DNA of 64,000 nucleotides from the NCBI RefSeq assembly GCF_000213175.1, contig NW_009799104.1, positions 3,537,466 to 3,601,465 of the forward strand, read 5' to 3'. Below, piece after piece: positions 11,808 to 22,131 of the stretch. This stretch comes from Neurospora tetrasperma FGSC 2508. Lineage: Eukaryota > Ascomycota > Sordariomycetes > Sordariales > Sordariaceae. Positions within the stretch are counted from its first letter, which is position 1. Every line of letters begins with the position of its first letter. The notes under the pieces were generated by a model. The model was not told the DNA's origin. It made no database searches and was given only the letters and a program-made list of their open reading frames with translations. The position numbers and the translations under genes are program-made.

Positions 11808-12988
11808 TTAGATATACTTTCTCTCCGGATCGAGCCTGTCAAACAGATCCATGCTCTTCTCGTACATGGTGAACACAATACCACCACTCAAAATCAGTCT
11901 CGCCAACCGCGGCAGCGCACCGCTCCAGAAAGTCAAAACGCCCTCCTGCTTGAAGATCATGCTGGCGCACCTGAACGAGTTACCGTAAAGCTGCTTGGCC
12001 TCGATACTCTGCATTCTCGTCTTGATCGTATCCAATGGCTGAGTGACGTAGACGGTGATCAGACCCGCGATACCGCCCATGGCGAAGGTTCCAACAGCAC
12101 CGAGCTTCTCCCCGGGCGCCGTGTAGCTTTCGGCCAGCTGCTTGAGGGCGGTATAAGTTGAGAAACGGGTGGCGCTGTTGGCGGCTTGTCGCGCGGTGGT
12201 GGGGACGAAACCCTGGAAGAAACCGCGAATGCCGCGCTCGCGGTAGATGACAGGGACGGCGTCGAGGAAGCCGCGGAGACGAGGCTTGGCGGACTTGCGG
12301 TCGTCGATGCTGTTGGTAATTTTTTGTCAGCGACGAGCGGACCTAGAATGGAGACTTGACGGTGACTCGACTTACAGCGTGGTCTTGATGCTCTCGGTTG
12401 GCGTCACGGCCAGCAGTGACTCAGTCACACCGGCACCAAAACCGGCGAGGACGGTGCCTGGCCCAGAGAGCTTGCCGTTGGAATCGGAGAGGAGCTTCTT
12501 GTACTGGTCAAAGGCGACGAATCCTGTCCCATATCTTGTTTAGCGGTTGTTTTTTTGGTCTCTTGATGTGTCTGGGAACCGTACGAATGCCCGCCTTGAG
12601 GGAGTTGCCGATAATCAGAGTTGTGCAGCCGGCATACCATTGCGCACCAAAGGGCGGCCATGGGAGCTTCTGACCCTCGGCTAACCTGCGGTTGAGCTGG
12701 GTGCGAGTCTTGGCGACTGTCGCGAACAGTTAGACAATTGGATGTTTGTCGCGATGGACTAGTCGTCGGGTCGATGGTTACGTACATTCGGCGGGATATG
12801 TGATGGCTGTTTGATTGTTGTTAGCGCTATGCGACCGCAGTTTTGCTGGCAGTGCGTGACTCGGATGAAGACTCACCAATCTCGACGGCGCCGGCAGTCG
12901 CACCAGCGAGAATGGAACGAAGGGCACTGGGGCCCTTGACGGCTGGGTGAGCCCGGGCATTATCGTCCTTTGTGGCGGCAGAGGACAT
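11808..12988 (-). CDS. ctp1: Mitochondrial tricarboxylate (citrate) carrier, CTP1 type
   Basis: An inner-membrane carrier that exchanges mitochondrial citrate for malate and related acids. There are five exons: 12988-12877, 12806-12786, 12716-12585, 12523-12376 and 12309-11808, all with GT..AG introns and consistent phases, giving 304 residues, the usual carrier length. All three carrier signatures P-x-[DE]-x-x-[KR] are present, one per repeat: TYPAEFAKT, TPTESIKT and TQPLDTIKT. Each is followed further on by typical even-helix residues. The second exon is only 21 nt and encodes most of the first signature. Other citrate-carrier hallmarks are GIRFVAFDQYKKLL, FFQGFVPTTARQAANSATRF and TFWSGALPRLARLILSGGIVF. 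The start at 12986-12988 has an AAAATG context and gives MSSAATKDDNARAHPAVKG, a short N-terminus normal for this subfamily. Confidence 0.93.
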
Positions 12989-13722
12989 TTTGGCGGAGAG
13001 ACAGACAGGCTGGCGATAACTGAAGAGTAGAGACTGGAAGATGGACTGAATTTGGATGGCTTAGTTGCGACGACAAAAAGTTGGGACGGGAATAATTCAG
13101 TAATTGGAAAGTTTGACATGGATGGAATGACGCCGTTGCTCCGATTGCGGGGCCCCCACTCATGCGTTCCCGTCCCGTCTCTTTCAGTGGATCCGCTTCT
13201 CCACTTTTGACGAGTGACGAGAACCTTGAGAACCCCCTCGTTCTTCTTTCTCTTCATGCTCATTCTCATCACTAAGAATATCTACTGCTCTGCGCGCCAA
13301 CCACATGGCCGTCACATCACCCGCCTCCCAACGTGTCGACTTCCTGATAGCCGATGTGCGATCCGCAGTATATCAGCCATCGACAAGATGTATGGTGGCA
13401 TCCCCTTCCCAATCGAAATGGCCACTTCTCCGGCTGGGGTCTTTGCTGAGGGACAACTGGATGACCATACCTTTACTCAAACACCTTTAACGCATCCATC
13501 TCCCGCACGAGCCCGGATGACCTTGCAGACTAATGCTTCCTGGCCTTGTCGGCGGTTTGTTATATCAGATGTACTGAGTGCCTGATGGACGCTTGATCAC
13601 TGAGTTGGATGCAGGAGGATTTGGGGTCCGGTTCCCTCAGTTAACTTACCTAACTCGGCCAAGTATCTCTTTACCATCACTTGACCCCAAGATTGCTACC
13701 GCTCACACTGTCCATATACATC
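12989..13722. other. Intergenic: divergent upstream region of citrate carrier and DUF7587-like fragment
   Basis: About 0.73 kb. It should contain the citrate carrier promoter on the minus side. Short frames here have no recognisable features. Confidence 0.4.
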
Positions 13723-14079
13723 ATGGAAGAGTTAAATGACAACCCCCCAGGAATGCCCAGCTCACCATTTCCGGTACCTTACAAAGACCTCCCACTCAAG
13801 CTGCAGGCGAGCAGGCATTTTTTGCAATCTTGTTTCATGTCCGCCTTTGGAGACAGACGCCATGCCAAAAATAGGGGGAGACAGCGCTACGGCCCGGTTA
13901 CGCTATACGAAATCGAAACTCAGCTATTGTTATCACCAATCGTCTTCAACGCCGTCAAGCTCTGTGATCTTCTCGATATCAGCTTCTTTGCAGGGAACGT
14001 ATCCGGCGGCCAGATTGGAGTACCAGTCAACACTGAGGACGACGTGGACGGCTTGGCCAATATCTTCAATGATGCTTGA
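13723..14079 (+). CDS. Shortened paralogue of the DUF7587-like gene at 14925 (118 residues)
   Basis: A single open frame of 118 residues beginning MEELNDNPPG. Alignment by eye with its neighbour at 14925 is clear: DLPLKLQASRHF matches LPPKLWHVQHF, FMSAFGDRRHAKN matches FLSAFDDQVHADN, and VTLYEIETQLL followed by NAVKLCDLLDI matches VLVYELDTAKLP and TALCRSLDI. Compared with the neighbour it lacks about 40 residues before the SAF motif, in frame, and the DEWIF segment after LDI. The C-terminus then differs and stops early, without the long acidic tail. It is therefore either a decayed duplicate that keeps an open frame or a short functional derivative. Function unknown. Confidence 0.5.
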   Translation: MEELNDNPPGMPSSPFPVPYKDLPLKLQASRHFLQSCFMSAFGDRRHAKNRGRQRYGPVTLYEIETQLLLSPIVFNAVKLCDLLDISFFAGNVSGGQIGVPVNTEDDVDGLANIFNDA

Positions 14080-14924
14080 CATCTGAATAACGACGCCCCT
14101 ATTCCGAAAAGCATTGCGTCCAACAGCGAGCGCTAACTCTTCGGGTGGGAGGGGGGATTTGTGTATATCACCTGATCCTTTCAGGTGAGACTTTCCCTAT
14201 GGATGCCTGGATTTCCTCAAAAAATGTTCTGCTGTCGGTATAACGGTGTTTGTTCGTTTTTTTACTTCATCAGCTTCTCACTACGTTATTCGACTATCGT
14301 ATCAAAACATTGGACGCTGGGCGACTACCACGCCGCACCTCTGTCTTCTCAGCCGTCCTTCGACACCCATGTCGATTCCGAACATTGGCAGCCCAAAACA
14401 TCCAATCGCTATCAATCTCCCAATCTCAGCTGCACAGCCATCAACATATGTCGAACATATGTGATGTGCCATGAGTTCAACTCGTCTCGGTGCGCATCAA
14501 ATATTCTGGCTCAGGACCAAACACGACCGCACTTCACACCCCTAGTTATATGTTCGTTAGCGCCGACACAGCCACTGGCCACCCTCCCAGGCCAACTGAA
14601 AGCCACACGCAATGTGACCCGGTTGGCAGGTGGTAAGGCATTTTCCATATAGGGTTTTGTCAACCTGTCCGCCTTCCATTGTGATACCAACCATGACAAG
14701 GCGCCATGGCGCTTACTCTGAGGCCCCGCACCTTCGCCGGCCTGCTCACTGCCGCCGCCCTAGTACTCAATGAAGGCATGGCTGGAGTATCTAAATATGA
14801 GCGGCATAAAGCTGACGGTCCTTCCCTCTCCTTCCCCGAGCCCCATCGAGTCAACGACACATTGATCCAGTGAGCCGTGTTATTATCATCCTGTCTTATC
14901 GATCCAACCCCCTCGAGCGTCACC
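14080..14924. other. Spacer between the two tandem paralogues
   Basis: About 0.85 kb separating the tandem pair. No further fragment of the shared domain was recognised, and the short frames on both strands are featureless. It likely contains the promoter of the downstream paralogue. Confidence 0.35.
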
Positions 14925-16162
14925 ATGTCACAGCCATTCTGGCATACCGTGCCATCTCCGGAAGATACGGAGCCTATCCCCAACTTGAAACTTCCGCCGA
15001 AGCTTTGGCATGTTCAGCATTTCCAATCCCGATCGATCAATCTCAAGGACGGTGGCTTCCAAGCCCGGAACCCTTTCCTTGACATCCGTACCTGCGATGC
15101 GCTGAAGATGGCGGCAGGTAGGCATTTCAGATGGGGGACACGGGACTGGGATTCCTGTTTCCTCTCTGCCTTCGACGATCAGGTTCACGCAGATAATTGG
15201 GCCAAGTTATGGTGCCTTGAGAAACCCGTCCTTGTCTACGAGTTGGACACGGCCAAGTTACCAGCTGGCACCACACTATTCCAGTCAACCGCGCTGTGTC
15301 GATCCTTGGATATTCGTCACCCGTGGATGGAGGACGAATGGATCTTCTATCAGCAAATTCCAGCTAGCTGTATCGCTAGACGATACTATCCTTGGAGCAA
15401 CTATGAGCGCATCTTCCAATCCCCAAGTAAGTACAGCTGTACAGCGGCCGAGGCTCGGTGCGATATTGGAAAACAGTGAGCAGAAAACTGACATTTCACA
15501 AAGTAAATCTCACGGTCTTGGCTGAGGTTCTCGTGGGTGCCAAATGGCTTCCCCCACGGAATACCGACGGGCCTAGGCCGCCAAGTCCGGCCGAGACTGA
15601 AGAAGACCAGGACGACTTGGACGCCTTAACCGGTAGGATGAACGGGTTAGAGCTCGAGAATGATGCCAGCATATCAGAAGGCGATGCCTGCGAGGACGAT
15701 GAGTCAATACAGGAGGCTGTCAAAATCAATCCGGCCGACGACGCACCCAACGGCATTGCTTCGGCACCCGAGGAAGATGTTGATGCCAATCCGATCGTTT
15801 GTGCACCAAACCACAGTGATTCAATAAGGCAAGAGGGCACCGACTCTAGACTGACCGACGATACCCCGAAGACCAATAATGCAGCAACAGAGGACACCGA
15901 TCCTACGCCAACTCTTGATACACCGTCGACCCCGGAGATGGGCACTGACACTCAACTCAGCGGCGAAACCATAGTGGCTGAGGATTCAACACAAGGAGAA
16001 GAGGTTATCAATTCCGTTTCGAAGGATGATTCGTCCAGGGCCAATTCTGGTGGCCCCTTCCAGCAGAAGATCATCTGCCAGGTCAATAAGGAGATCTCAG
16101 GAACCAAATCGAGTTTCTCGGTGATGGTGCAGTTCGAAATCCGGGCCGCAGAGGTGGTTTAG
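14925..16162 (+). CDS. Fungal DUF7587-like protein with acidic Thr/Asp-rich C-terminal tail
   Basis: There are two exons, 14925-15426 and 15504-16162 (GTAAGT donor, ACAAAG acceptor), encoding 386 residues. The start is in an ideal CACCATG context. Residues about 45-170 carry the pattern I associate with the fungal DUF7587 family: an N-terminal strand region (GGFQARNPFLDIRT), WDSCFLSAFDDQVHADNWAK, VLVYELDTAKLPAGTTLF, then DEWIFYQQIPASCIA. The second exon opens with INLTVLAEVLVGAKWLPP, followed by about 150 residues of disordered Asp/Glu/Thr/Pro-rich sequence and a short ordered end (KIICQVNKEIS, FSVMVQFEIRA). The family has no settled function that I know of. Its order of conserved Ser-Ala-Phe, His-Ala-x-x-Trp-Ala and a late Glu recalls ADP-ribosyltransferase folds, but this is speculation. 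It lies in tandem with a shortened copy at 13723. Confidence 0.7.
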
Positions 16163-17231
16163 GGTTGATTTCATGGCGTGCTTCATGTTATGTTCTTTCG
16201 GTGATAGCGCTGTGTCCTTGCTGTTTGACAAGTATGAGTTGTTGTTCGGAAGCCGAGAAACTCTTCTGATGAGAGACTTTGGAAGCTTGAGCTAACCTAT
16301 ATCTCGAGAGGACTGTAGGTATTCTGAAGTGTGGAAGGTTCTTTTCAACTCGAATTCGTTTGCGGACTACTTTACTTGGCCTAGCTCGCCTTTTTTTTTT
16401 TATTCTATTTTCTTCTTCAAGTCGTTAATCAAGCATTTTCCCCATTATTGGGACTGTGTCCACCCACCGTACCAAAGATATGGAAAGTTGTTAATCCAAA
16501 CATTCCCTTTCGGTTTGTCTATAAACTCCACAAAACATGAAGCCCAGGCTCACCAAACAACATCAACACCTCCGGACCTCTACCATCTCGTTCCGACAAC
16601 ATCTTGTTTCACAACCCGTACACGCTCAGCCCATCACGACCATGGATCCCGAACCCTCCCGTTTAGTCAAGTCCACTCGACCAGCTTTCCCGCTGGTTTT
16701 TTTCCACGTTCAACACCCTGTCTCACCAGCCGCGTATACATCAACCCAGTCGATTAGAATGGCCGACGCATACAGCCAAGCTAAAAGTCCACAGTATTCC
16801 CTCAGTTGATGGAGCAATCAAGCCTTTCTTTCGAGTTATGACCAATCTCTCCACTATTCCCTACCACTATCACATTTCATGCATTCCATCTATCTTAGGT
16901 TCTCAAGGTTCAGCTCTAGACTCCCCAAAGCCTTGAACAAACACCACATGACCTTTCCTCGCGACCAGATATCGATGGTCATCAGGTAAAACGGCGAACC
17001 CGGGGTGTTCGAGAACAGCAAACTTTTCCCTATCGATGGATGGTATGAGATAGATGTACATCATATCTAGGTACGCACCTAGTGGTGTAGAATTTTGATA
17101 TATCGACTGTAGAAGTGGTATAAATTTACAGTCCTTCCCAGCCAGCAGATCTCCAGCTACATTCACCATAACCACATCTTCACATCTACTTTCAAAATCC
17201 ACATCAAAACCAAACCACCAAACCAACCAAA
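16163..17231. other. Intergenic region upstream of the first small orphan gene
   Basis: About 1.07 kb. A TATAAA-like string near 16520 precedes an ATG at 16537 that opens a 90-codon frame with no domain and unremarkable composition; I do not call it a gene. The last 60 nt (17170-17231) are C/A-rich with repeated AACCA/CCAAA, the kind of leader seen just before starts of expressed fungal genes. Confidence 0.35.
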
Positions 17232-17426
17232 ATGTCTTCAAAGCCAAGCTCAGACATCGCACCCTCGGCTCCCAACACTGGCGGCGCTGGTATATATGGC
17301 ACTTTTGGCCCCTCTGGCTCATCTGGGTCTTCTGGCTCATCTGGGTCTTCTGGGTCATCTGGGTCATCTGGGTCTTCTGGGTCTGCTGGTTCCTCGGGGA
17401 CGGGACCTGCCCCTTCCAGTAACTGA
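17232..17426 (+). CDS. Small Gly/Ser-repeat orphan protein A (64 residues)
   Basis: An intronless frame of 64 residues starting MSSKPSSDIAPSAPNTGG, with a core of Gly-Ser-Ser repeats built from a 9-bp DNA unit and ending GTGPAPSSN. The start context is excellent (CCAAAATG) and the leader is C/A-rich, which argues for a real transcript. There is no signal peptide, membrane segment or cysteine. It lies about 330 nt from the left end of the RIP-mutated transposon. Three more small proteins starting M-S-S and rich in Ser/Gly/Thr follow on the other side, at 21514, 22132 and 23002. Function unknown. A 179-codon frame on the opposite strand (17442-16903) is an artefact of the repeat. Confidence 0.5.
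   Translation: MSSKPSSDIAPSAPNTGGAGIYGTFGPSGSSGSSGSSGSSGSSGSSGSSGSAGSSGTGPAPSSN
17313..17390 (+). repeat. Coding minisatellite, 9-bp unit TCTGGSTCW
   Basis: Nearly perfect tandem copies of a 9-bp unit encode repeated Ser-Gly-Ser in small orphan protein A. Copies differ mainly at two positions (GGC/GGG and TCA/TCT), all synonymous. Because the unit is a multiple of three, length changes would keep the frame. Confidence 0.85.
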
Positions 17427-17761
17427 ACGTGCCTCTCCACAAGTACAGATAGTTTGGTAGAGAGGTAAACAGGTCGAACCAGGATGGGAATTTTGCTGGA
17501 AGGAAATGAGCTTCTGAGTGTTAGCTAGGAGGCCATAGAAGCGGAAGGGATAAAAGGTATTGGGCTTACAACGTGGATGTTAGTCACAGGGATAGTGAAG
17601 GACGGGATAATTCTTTGGTAGTTGAAAGAGTTGTACTTGAAAACTGGAATGGATTCTTGACGACATACCTAAATACGCGGTAATGTGTGCTACTGATGAG
17701 AGTCGAAGCTGTAATGATCATATGCCGCAGTAGTATGCTAATCTGAGGTATAATAGAAAAG

Positions 17762-17810
17762 GGGAAAGCCTCCCCGCACCCTCCCTTTTCCTACACGTAC
17801 CCTCCCCCAC
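17762..17810 (+). repeat. Left terminal inverted repeat of the hAT-like element
   Basis: It starts GGGAAAGCCTCCCCGCACCC. It pairs with 20909-20957 in inverted orientation, with five mismatches, four of them in one 5-nt block. Unlike the interior it keeps normal base composition and CpA dinucleotides. Confidence 0.9.
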
Positions 17811-20720
17811 ATAATGACAGTTGACATATAATACCGGCCGTTTTGGCTGGTAATTTGGGGATTTCTGATGTTCTGAACATGCTGTTGGAAATGCCAGTCT
17901 TTAAGATAGTTATATCTTATCTATAAATTCTTAAATTGAATAATCTAGTAATACTATTATAGTATTGAGGCTCTCGTATTACAGTCTATAGTCTATAGTC
18001 TAGATACTAACGTTTAATAACTCAAATAGTTCGTTAAATAAGGCCGATGAGGATATTTTAACGGGCGCTTTACTTTTAGCTTTCTCCTTCTACCGTACCT
18101 CTCGAACTCTCTTTACTTAATATTTAGTTAAGTCGTCGTCGTCCTCCTCCTTATTATCAATTACTTCAATATAGCTACATACTTCGCTCCTACTACGAAT
18201 ATTATGGGTATTTATATCCTTAAAATTGAGTCCTAGCTTATATTAAAAATAGTTACGCTGTACCAATACTCTAATTGGCTAGGTATTCCTAGATTTGCTA
18301 CGAAGTATTGGCAGTACTAGAAGTATTAATAGTATAACCTCATTATTAAACGGGCTACCCTATTTAGAAAGGCAACCTTTAGGGATTCCTTTAATTACTG
18401 AGCGAAATTATAAATATTTATCTACTGTATTTTGTAGTGTATATTAGTATAATGAGATACCAGGAGTTAGATAGGGGGGACGAGAGTTTATACATCGTTA
18501 GTAAAGATGCCAAAACGGGTAAATATCCTTCCTATCTACCAAAATACCACCCTTCCTATTTTTATTAAAGACTCTCTCTATTTTGTATATATAAGGGAGG
18601 CTATATTAAGTACGTAAATTATTAGTATAAAATCCTAGCGGAGTATTAAATAGGTGTCTAGTGGTAGGGAGGCTTATATTGAGTTTCTAATATTACTATT
18701 CAATTATATTTAACCACCAAACAATTAATTCCAATAAGGTTATACCCATTTACTTACTACCTACCTATCTAACTTATATACGGGAAATAGAGGTACTAAA
18801 CTTCTCCTTAAAACGTATATAATGGGTAATTGTATAAGCGATGCAAGTATTATAAAAATCAATAAAACCGCTGTATATAGAGTGATTATATAATTTTAAG
18901 GAGCTATTATTGGATTTATTTGGTAATGTAGTATACTAACTATAATTAAAGTAGTTCCTTATATAGCATCCTACCTACTCGGTCTTATAAGGCATTAGAC
19001 TCAACCGGATCTATTTAATAATAGCTTCCTAAAATCTATTAAATTAATGATAAAGAAGGAATTAAGCAGCTTTAAAGTCCGGTACAATAGCGGCGTAGAT
19101 TATATATTACTATAAATAAAATAACCTTAATCTAGTATTAATTACCTTCTAAGGCAATAGGCCTAAACCAACCTAAGTTCTCTTTACCGTTTTAACCTTC
19201 TAATATAAACAGCGTAGTTAGTCGAAGTCTTCCTTTTCTTACTAAGTAATAGCCTTATTGTACAATTATTATACTACCGCTTCGCTATTAAAAGATTATA
19301 ACGACAATATATTATAGTTATCGCTATTAGACTCCTCTCCACTAGACCCCTTATTATTATTATTTTCTTATAGTACAGCAGCCTCCTCTTTTTTCCTATC
19401 GTCCTCGTTACTAGGAGGTACGCATACCCAATCCTTCTTAAGGTAATTAATAATATTATAATTAATATACTATATATAATATTATTTCTAAGTATTTAGG
19501 AAGATGCGGTTGATTATTATAATTAATTGAATATTTCTATTAATAATAATAATTTTTAGCAGCGGGATACCCAGCTCTTTAATTACTTTATTGATTTTAT
19601 TAACTAATTACGTAAATTCCTTATCTTTCTCATTATTAATAATTGCTTAAAAGACTGGTATTAAGGTTTTTTTAAGGGTAAGTACTACCCTTTATACTAA
19701 GAGGGTATAGTAACAGTTAATCTTATACATTATATTAAATAAAAGAGTATAAAGGTACTATACTTATATTCTTCTTTAGGCGCGTATTAACTATAGAGCG
19801 TACTATAGTATAGTCCTATTCTCCCTATCCTCCTCATCCCTATAGTAATTAAAGTCAGTACGCTTTACAGTAATTAATTAGTTACTATTAAGCTTCTTAA
19901 CGAAGGTTTGAGTATCCGTATATCTATCCCTATTATTGGAGTATAACGTTTATTATATATTATTAAAATTTTTAAATGTAAGATAGAGTTTAGGGTAGTA
20001 TTAGCGAAGAGTAGTATAAATAAAGTAGATTATTAAATCCCACTAGTTGAGTAGACTTATAATAGTATTCTACGTATTTATATCGGTGCCCCGCGCTTAA
20101 AATATTAAGTATATAAAGAAATTTCGAAATGGAGGATACCCTCGATATATATAGTCTATCGCTTTAATAGTCTATTTATAATCATTACTTTTGAAACTCG
20201 ATATTACAACCCAGAAGGGGCAATTACATACGATCTTTCGTGATATAGTATACCATTTCTTATAGGAGTTATCGTCGGAGTATTTTTATAATTTAGCGTA
20301 GTTACAATATAGTACTACTTTCTACCGCTTACTGTTTAACTCTAAGTTATATAATTTATTGTATTTATAACTACGCTTGGTAATAATATTAAACTAGTAG
20401 TAATAATATAATTTAATGACTTTAAAATAAATAGTATTAAACGTAAGTTAGAGAGGGAGAGTAAATATAGTATCGCTAGTGGGTACTTCCTACTCAATAT
20501 CGGGGTCGAAGGAGGCATCGCTAGCGAAGGTAATAAATAAAGTATTTAAATTATAATAACAATAACAACAACGGGGTTGTACTAGAGAGAGGGGTTGCGC
20601 TAACGGGGGGGCTTCAAATAATATTTAGAGCGTTTGTTAGTAATTAAAAGCGATTAAAATCAATTAATTTAAATAAGATTATACACTTTAAGAGGGTTAT
20701 TAATAGATTGAGGGAGTATA

Positions 20721-20765
20721 GTGCGTTGCGGTGTAGTATGTTGCGGTATTGTGCGTTGCAGTATT
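20721..20765 (+). repeat. Three tandem 15-bp subterminal repeats inside the element
   Basis: Three adjacent 15-nt copies start GTGCGTTGCGG, GTATGTTGCGG and GTGCGTTGCAG. Most differences are G/A or C/T transitions. They lie about 190 nt inside the right end. hAT transposases often bind short subterminal repeats, so this may be a relic of such a binding array. Confidence 0.6.
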
Positions 20766-20908
20766 ATATGTAAATAGCTGTATGAAAAAGAGTAAAAGAA
20801 ACAATTAAGTTAGAGGGGATATTGCGTATATTTGAAAGACTCGATTTAGTGGGCAAAAACGGGAATTTCAATATCAGGTATCATACAACTGTAGTCCCAC
20901 TTTTCTTT

Positions 20909-20957
20909 GTAGGGGAGGGTACGTGTAGGAATCGACAGGGTGCGGGGAGGCTTTCCC
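20909..20957 (-). repeat. Right terminal inverted repeat of the hAT-like element
   Basis: Inverted partner of 17762-17810; it ends in GGCTTTCCC directly before the target-site duplication TAGAAAAG. Composition is normal and it is not obviously mutated by RIP. Confidence 0.9.
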
Positions 20958-21253
20958 TAGAAAAGAACATTCAAGCATATGACAAACAACATGCGAAACC
21001 TGCTGCTACAAGAAAGAGCAAAGGATCTCGTAGAACATACCTATAACTAGACGCGCTGCAAACCTCAACATATCCGGTTGTTCTTCTACCTACCTCGCGA
21101 GCTTTCAGCTGGCCAGTTCGAAGCTATACTACCTCACTGCTTGCCCCTAGGCTGATATCACCTGCATCTAATATTGTATCACCTCTACTCCATCCCTTCT
21201 CTTGGTACCTAATTTCCTTCCTTGTAATTATTTTCCTTTTCTATTTTTTTTAT

Positions 21254-21514
21254 TTACCCCGTCTGTCCCTTCTCTTCGTCAACCATTCTTGCTCCCCCAG
21301 TACTGCATATCCCCTCGATCCTGAGACGGTCAAACGCCGCCAAGGGGTCGGAGGAAGTGGACGTGGAGGTGGTGTTCGTTGATCCGGTAGAACTGGACGT
21401 CGTATTACTGGAGCTGGTCGTGGTTGACGAGGTGGTATTGTTGTTCGAGGAAGAACTACCTTGTGAAGTGGAAGATGTGATGGTGTCGGAGGTAGAGGTG
21501 TTTGAGGAGGACAT
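21254..21514 (-). CDS. Small Ser/Thr/Asn-rich orphan protein B (86 residues)
   Basis: An intronless minus-strand frame starting MSSSNTSTSDTITSS. The first 55 residues are almost only Ser, Thr, Asn and Gly. The C-terminus is ordered-looking (DPLAAFDRLRIEGICSTGG). The start context GCCAACATG is good. There is no signal peptide or membrane segment. It lies about 290 nt right of the transposon and shares the M-S-S start and low-complexity style of orphan proteins A, C and D, though they cannot be aligned end to end. A 60-codon acidic frame on the plus strand is its shadow. Function unknown. Confidence 0.45.
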   Translation of the reverse strand: MSSSNTSTSDTITSSTSQGSSSSNNNTTSSTTTSSSNTTSSSTGSTNTTSTSTSSDPLAAFDRLRIEGICSTGGARMVDEEKGQTG

Positions 21515-22131
21515 GTTGGCGGTTTTGTCTCCACTTTGAGCTATCTGTAGGTGTGGTGGTCAAGGGAATGGGTACCTAGGTAAGTGAGGGAGCCTGAAAC
21601 GCACGTGTCTGTTTGGGAGGGAGAGGCTGGTTATATCAGGTCCCCTTCGAGTTCACTCCGAGATTTCAGGGAACATCCCGTCGGGACAAGAAAATGGAGG
21701 GTTTTTCCATTAACAGTCCATCCCTTGTGGCTCAATGAGTTATTGTGGTTCGGTTTTCCATTCATTGATCACAATTAACATCTCATCCTTCATCTTCTAT
21801 ACCACCATCATAAAGGAATTAGGCCTCACCTCTTGACCTGTGTATGGGAAGGTTCAGATTCCCCCGAGACATCTACCAACTGGTAATACCAAATGACCCT
21901 TGATGACTTGTGTTGGTTCCCCGTGCTTGCACTTGGTTGAGCCATGGACTCGAGAAGCTAGATTAGCCTCTTCCTCTTCACCGCTTAGACCCAGACAAAC
22001 CATGTATAAGTACGACTCAAGCTTGTCAACTTTGAGCTTTCTATCTTCCTTCAACATTTGTACCTGCACTCTCCCCCCCCTAGTCGCCCTTACCTGCCCC
22101 TTTTTGACCCTAGATACCTATACGCTCCAAC
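21515..22131. other. Divergent region between orphan genes B and C
   Basis: About 0.6 kb between head-to-head small genes, presumably holding both promoters. A C-rich run (CTCTCCCCCCCC) near 22071 lies just before gene C. No other coding signal. Confidence 0.35.

Larger units (their letters stand above)
17754..20965. mobile_element. hAT-like DNA transposon relic, 3196 bp plus 8-bp target-site duplications, interior apparently RIP-mutated
   Basis: The ends are inverted repeats: 17762-17810 and the reverse complement of 20909-20957 agree at 44 of 49 positions, with the outer 21 identical. Weaker inverted similarity continues further inward. The same 8-mer TAGAAAAG lies directly outside both ends (17754-17761 and 20958-20965). 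An 8-bp target-site duplication is typical of hAT elements, and 3.2 kb is a plausible full length. From about 17895 to 20700 the sequence is extremely AT-rich, dominated by TA dinucleotides, with no open frame of 60 codons in any frame. That is the signature of repeat-induced point mutation (C to T in CpA on both strands). No transposase can be read. The long inverted repeats also resemble Mutator-like elements, but those usually make 9-bp duplications. Confidence 0.82.

Noticed and set aside
16537-16809. 90-codon plus-strand frame behind a TATAAA-like sequence
   Set aside because: No domain or composition bias, ordinary start context; could be chance.
16903-17442. 179-codon minus-strand frame with QKTQMTQ repeats
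   Set aside because: Produced by the 9-bp coding repeat of orphan protein A; start context and leader favour the plus strand.
17754-20965. Mutator-like (MULE) element as alternative class
   Set aside because: Duplication is exactly 8 bp; extending it to the 9 bp usual for MULEs fails on both sides. The long inverted repeats keep some doubt.
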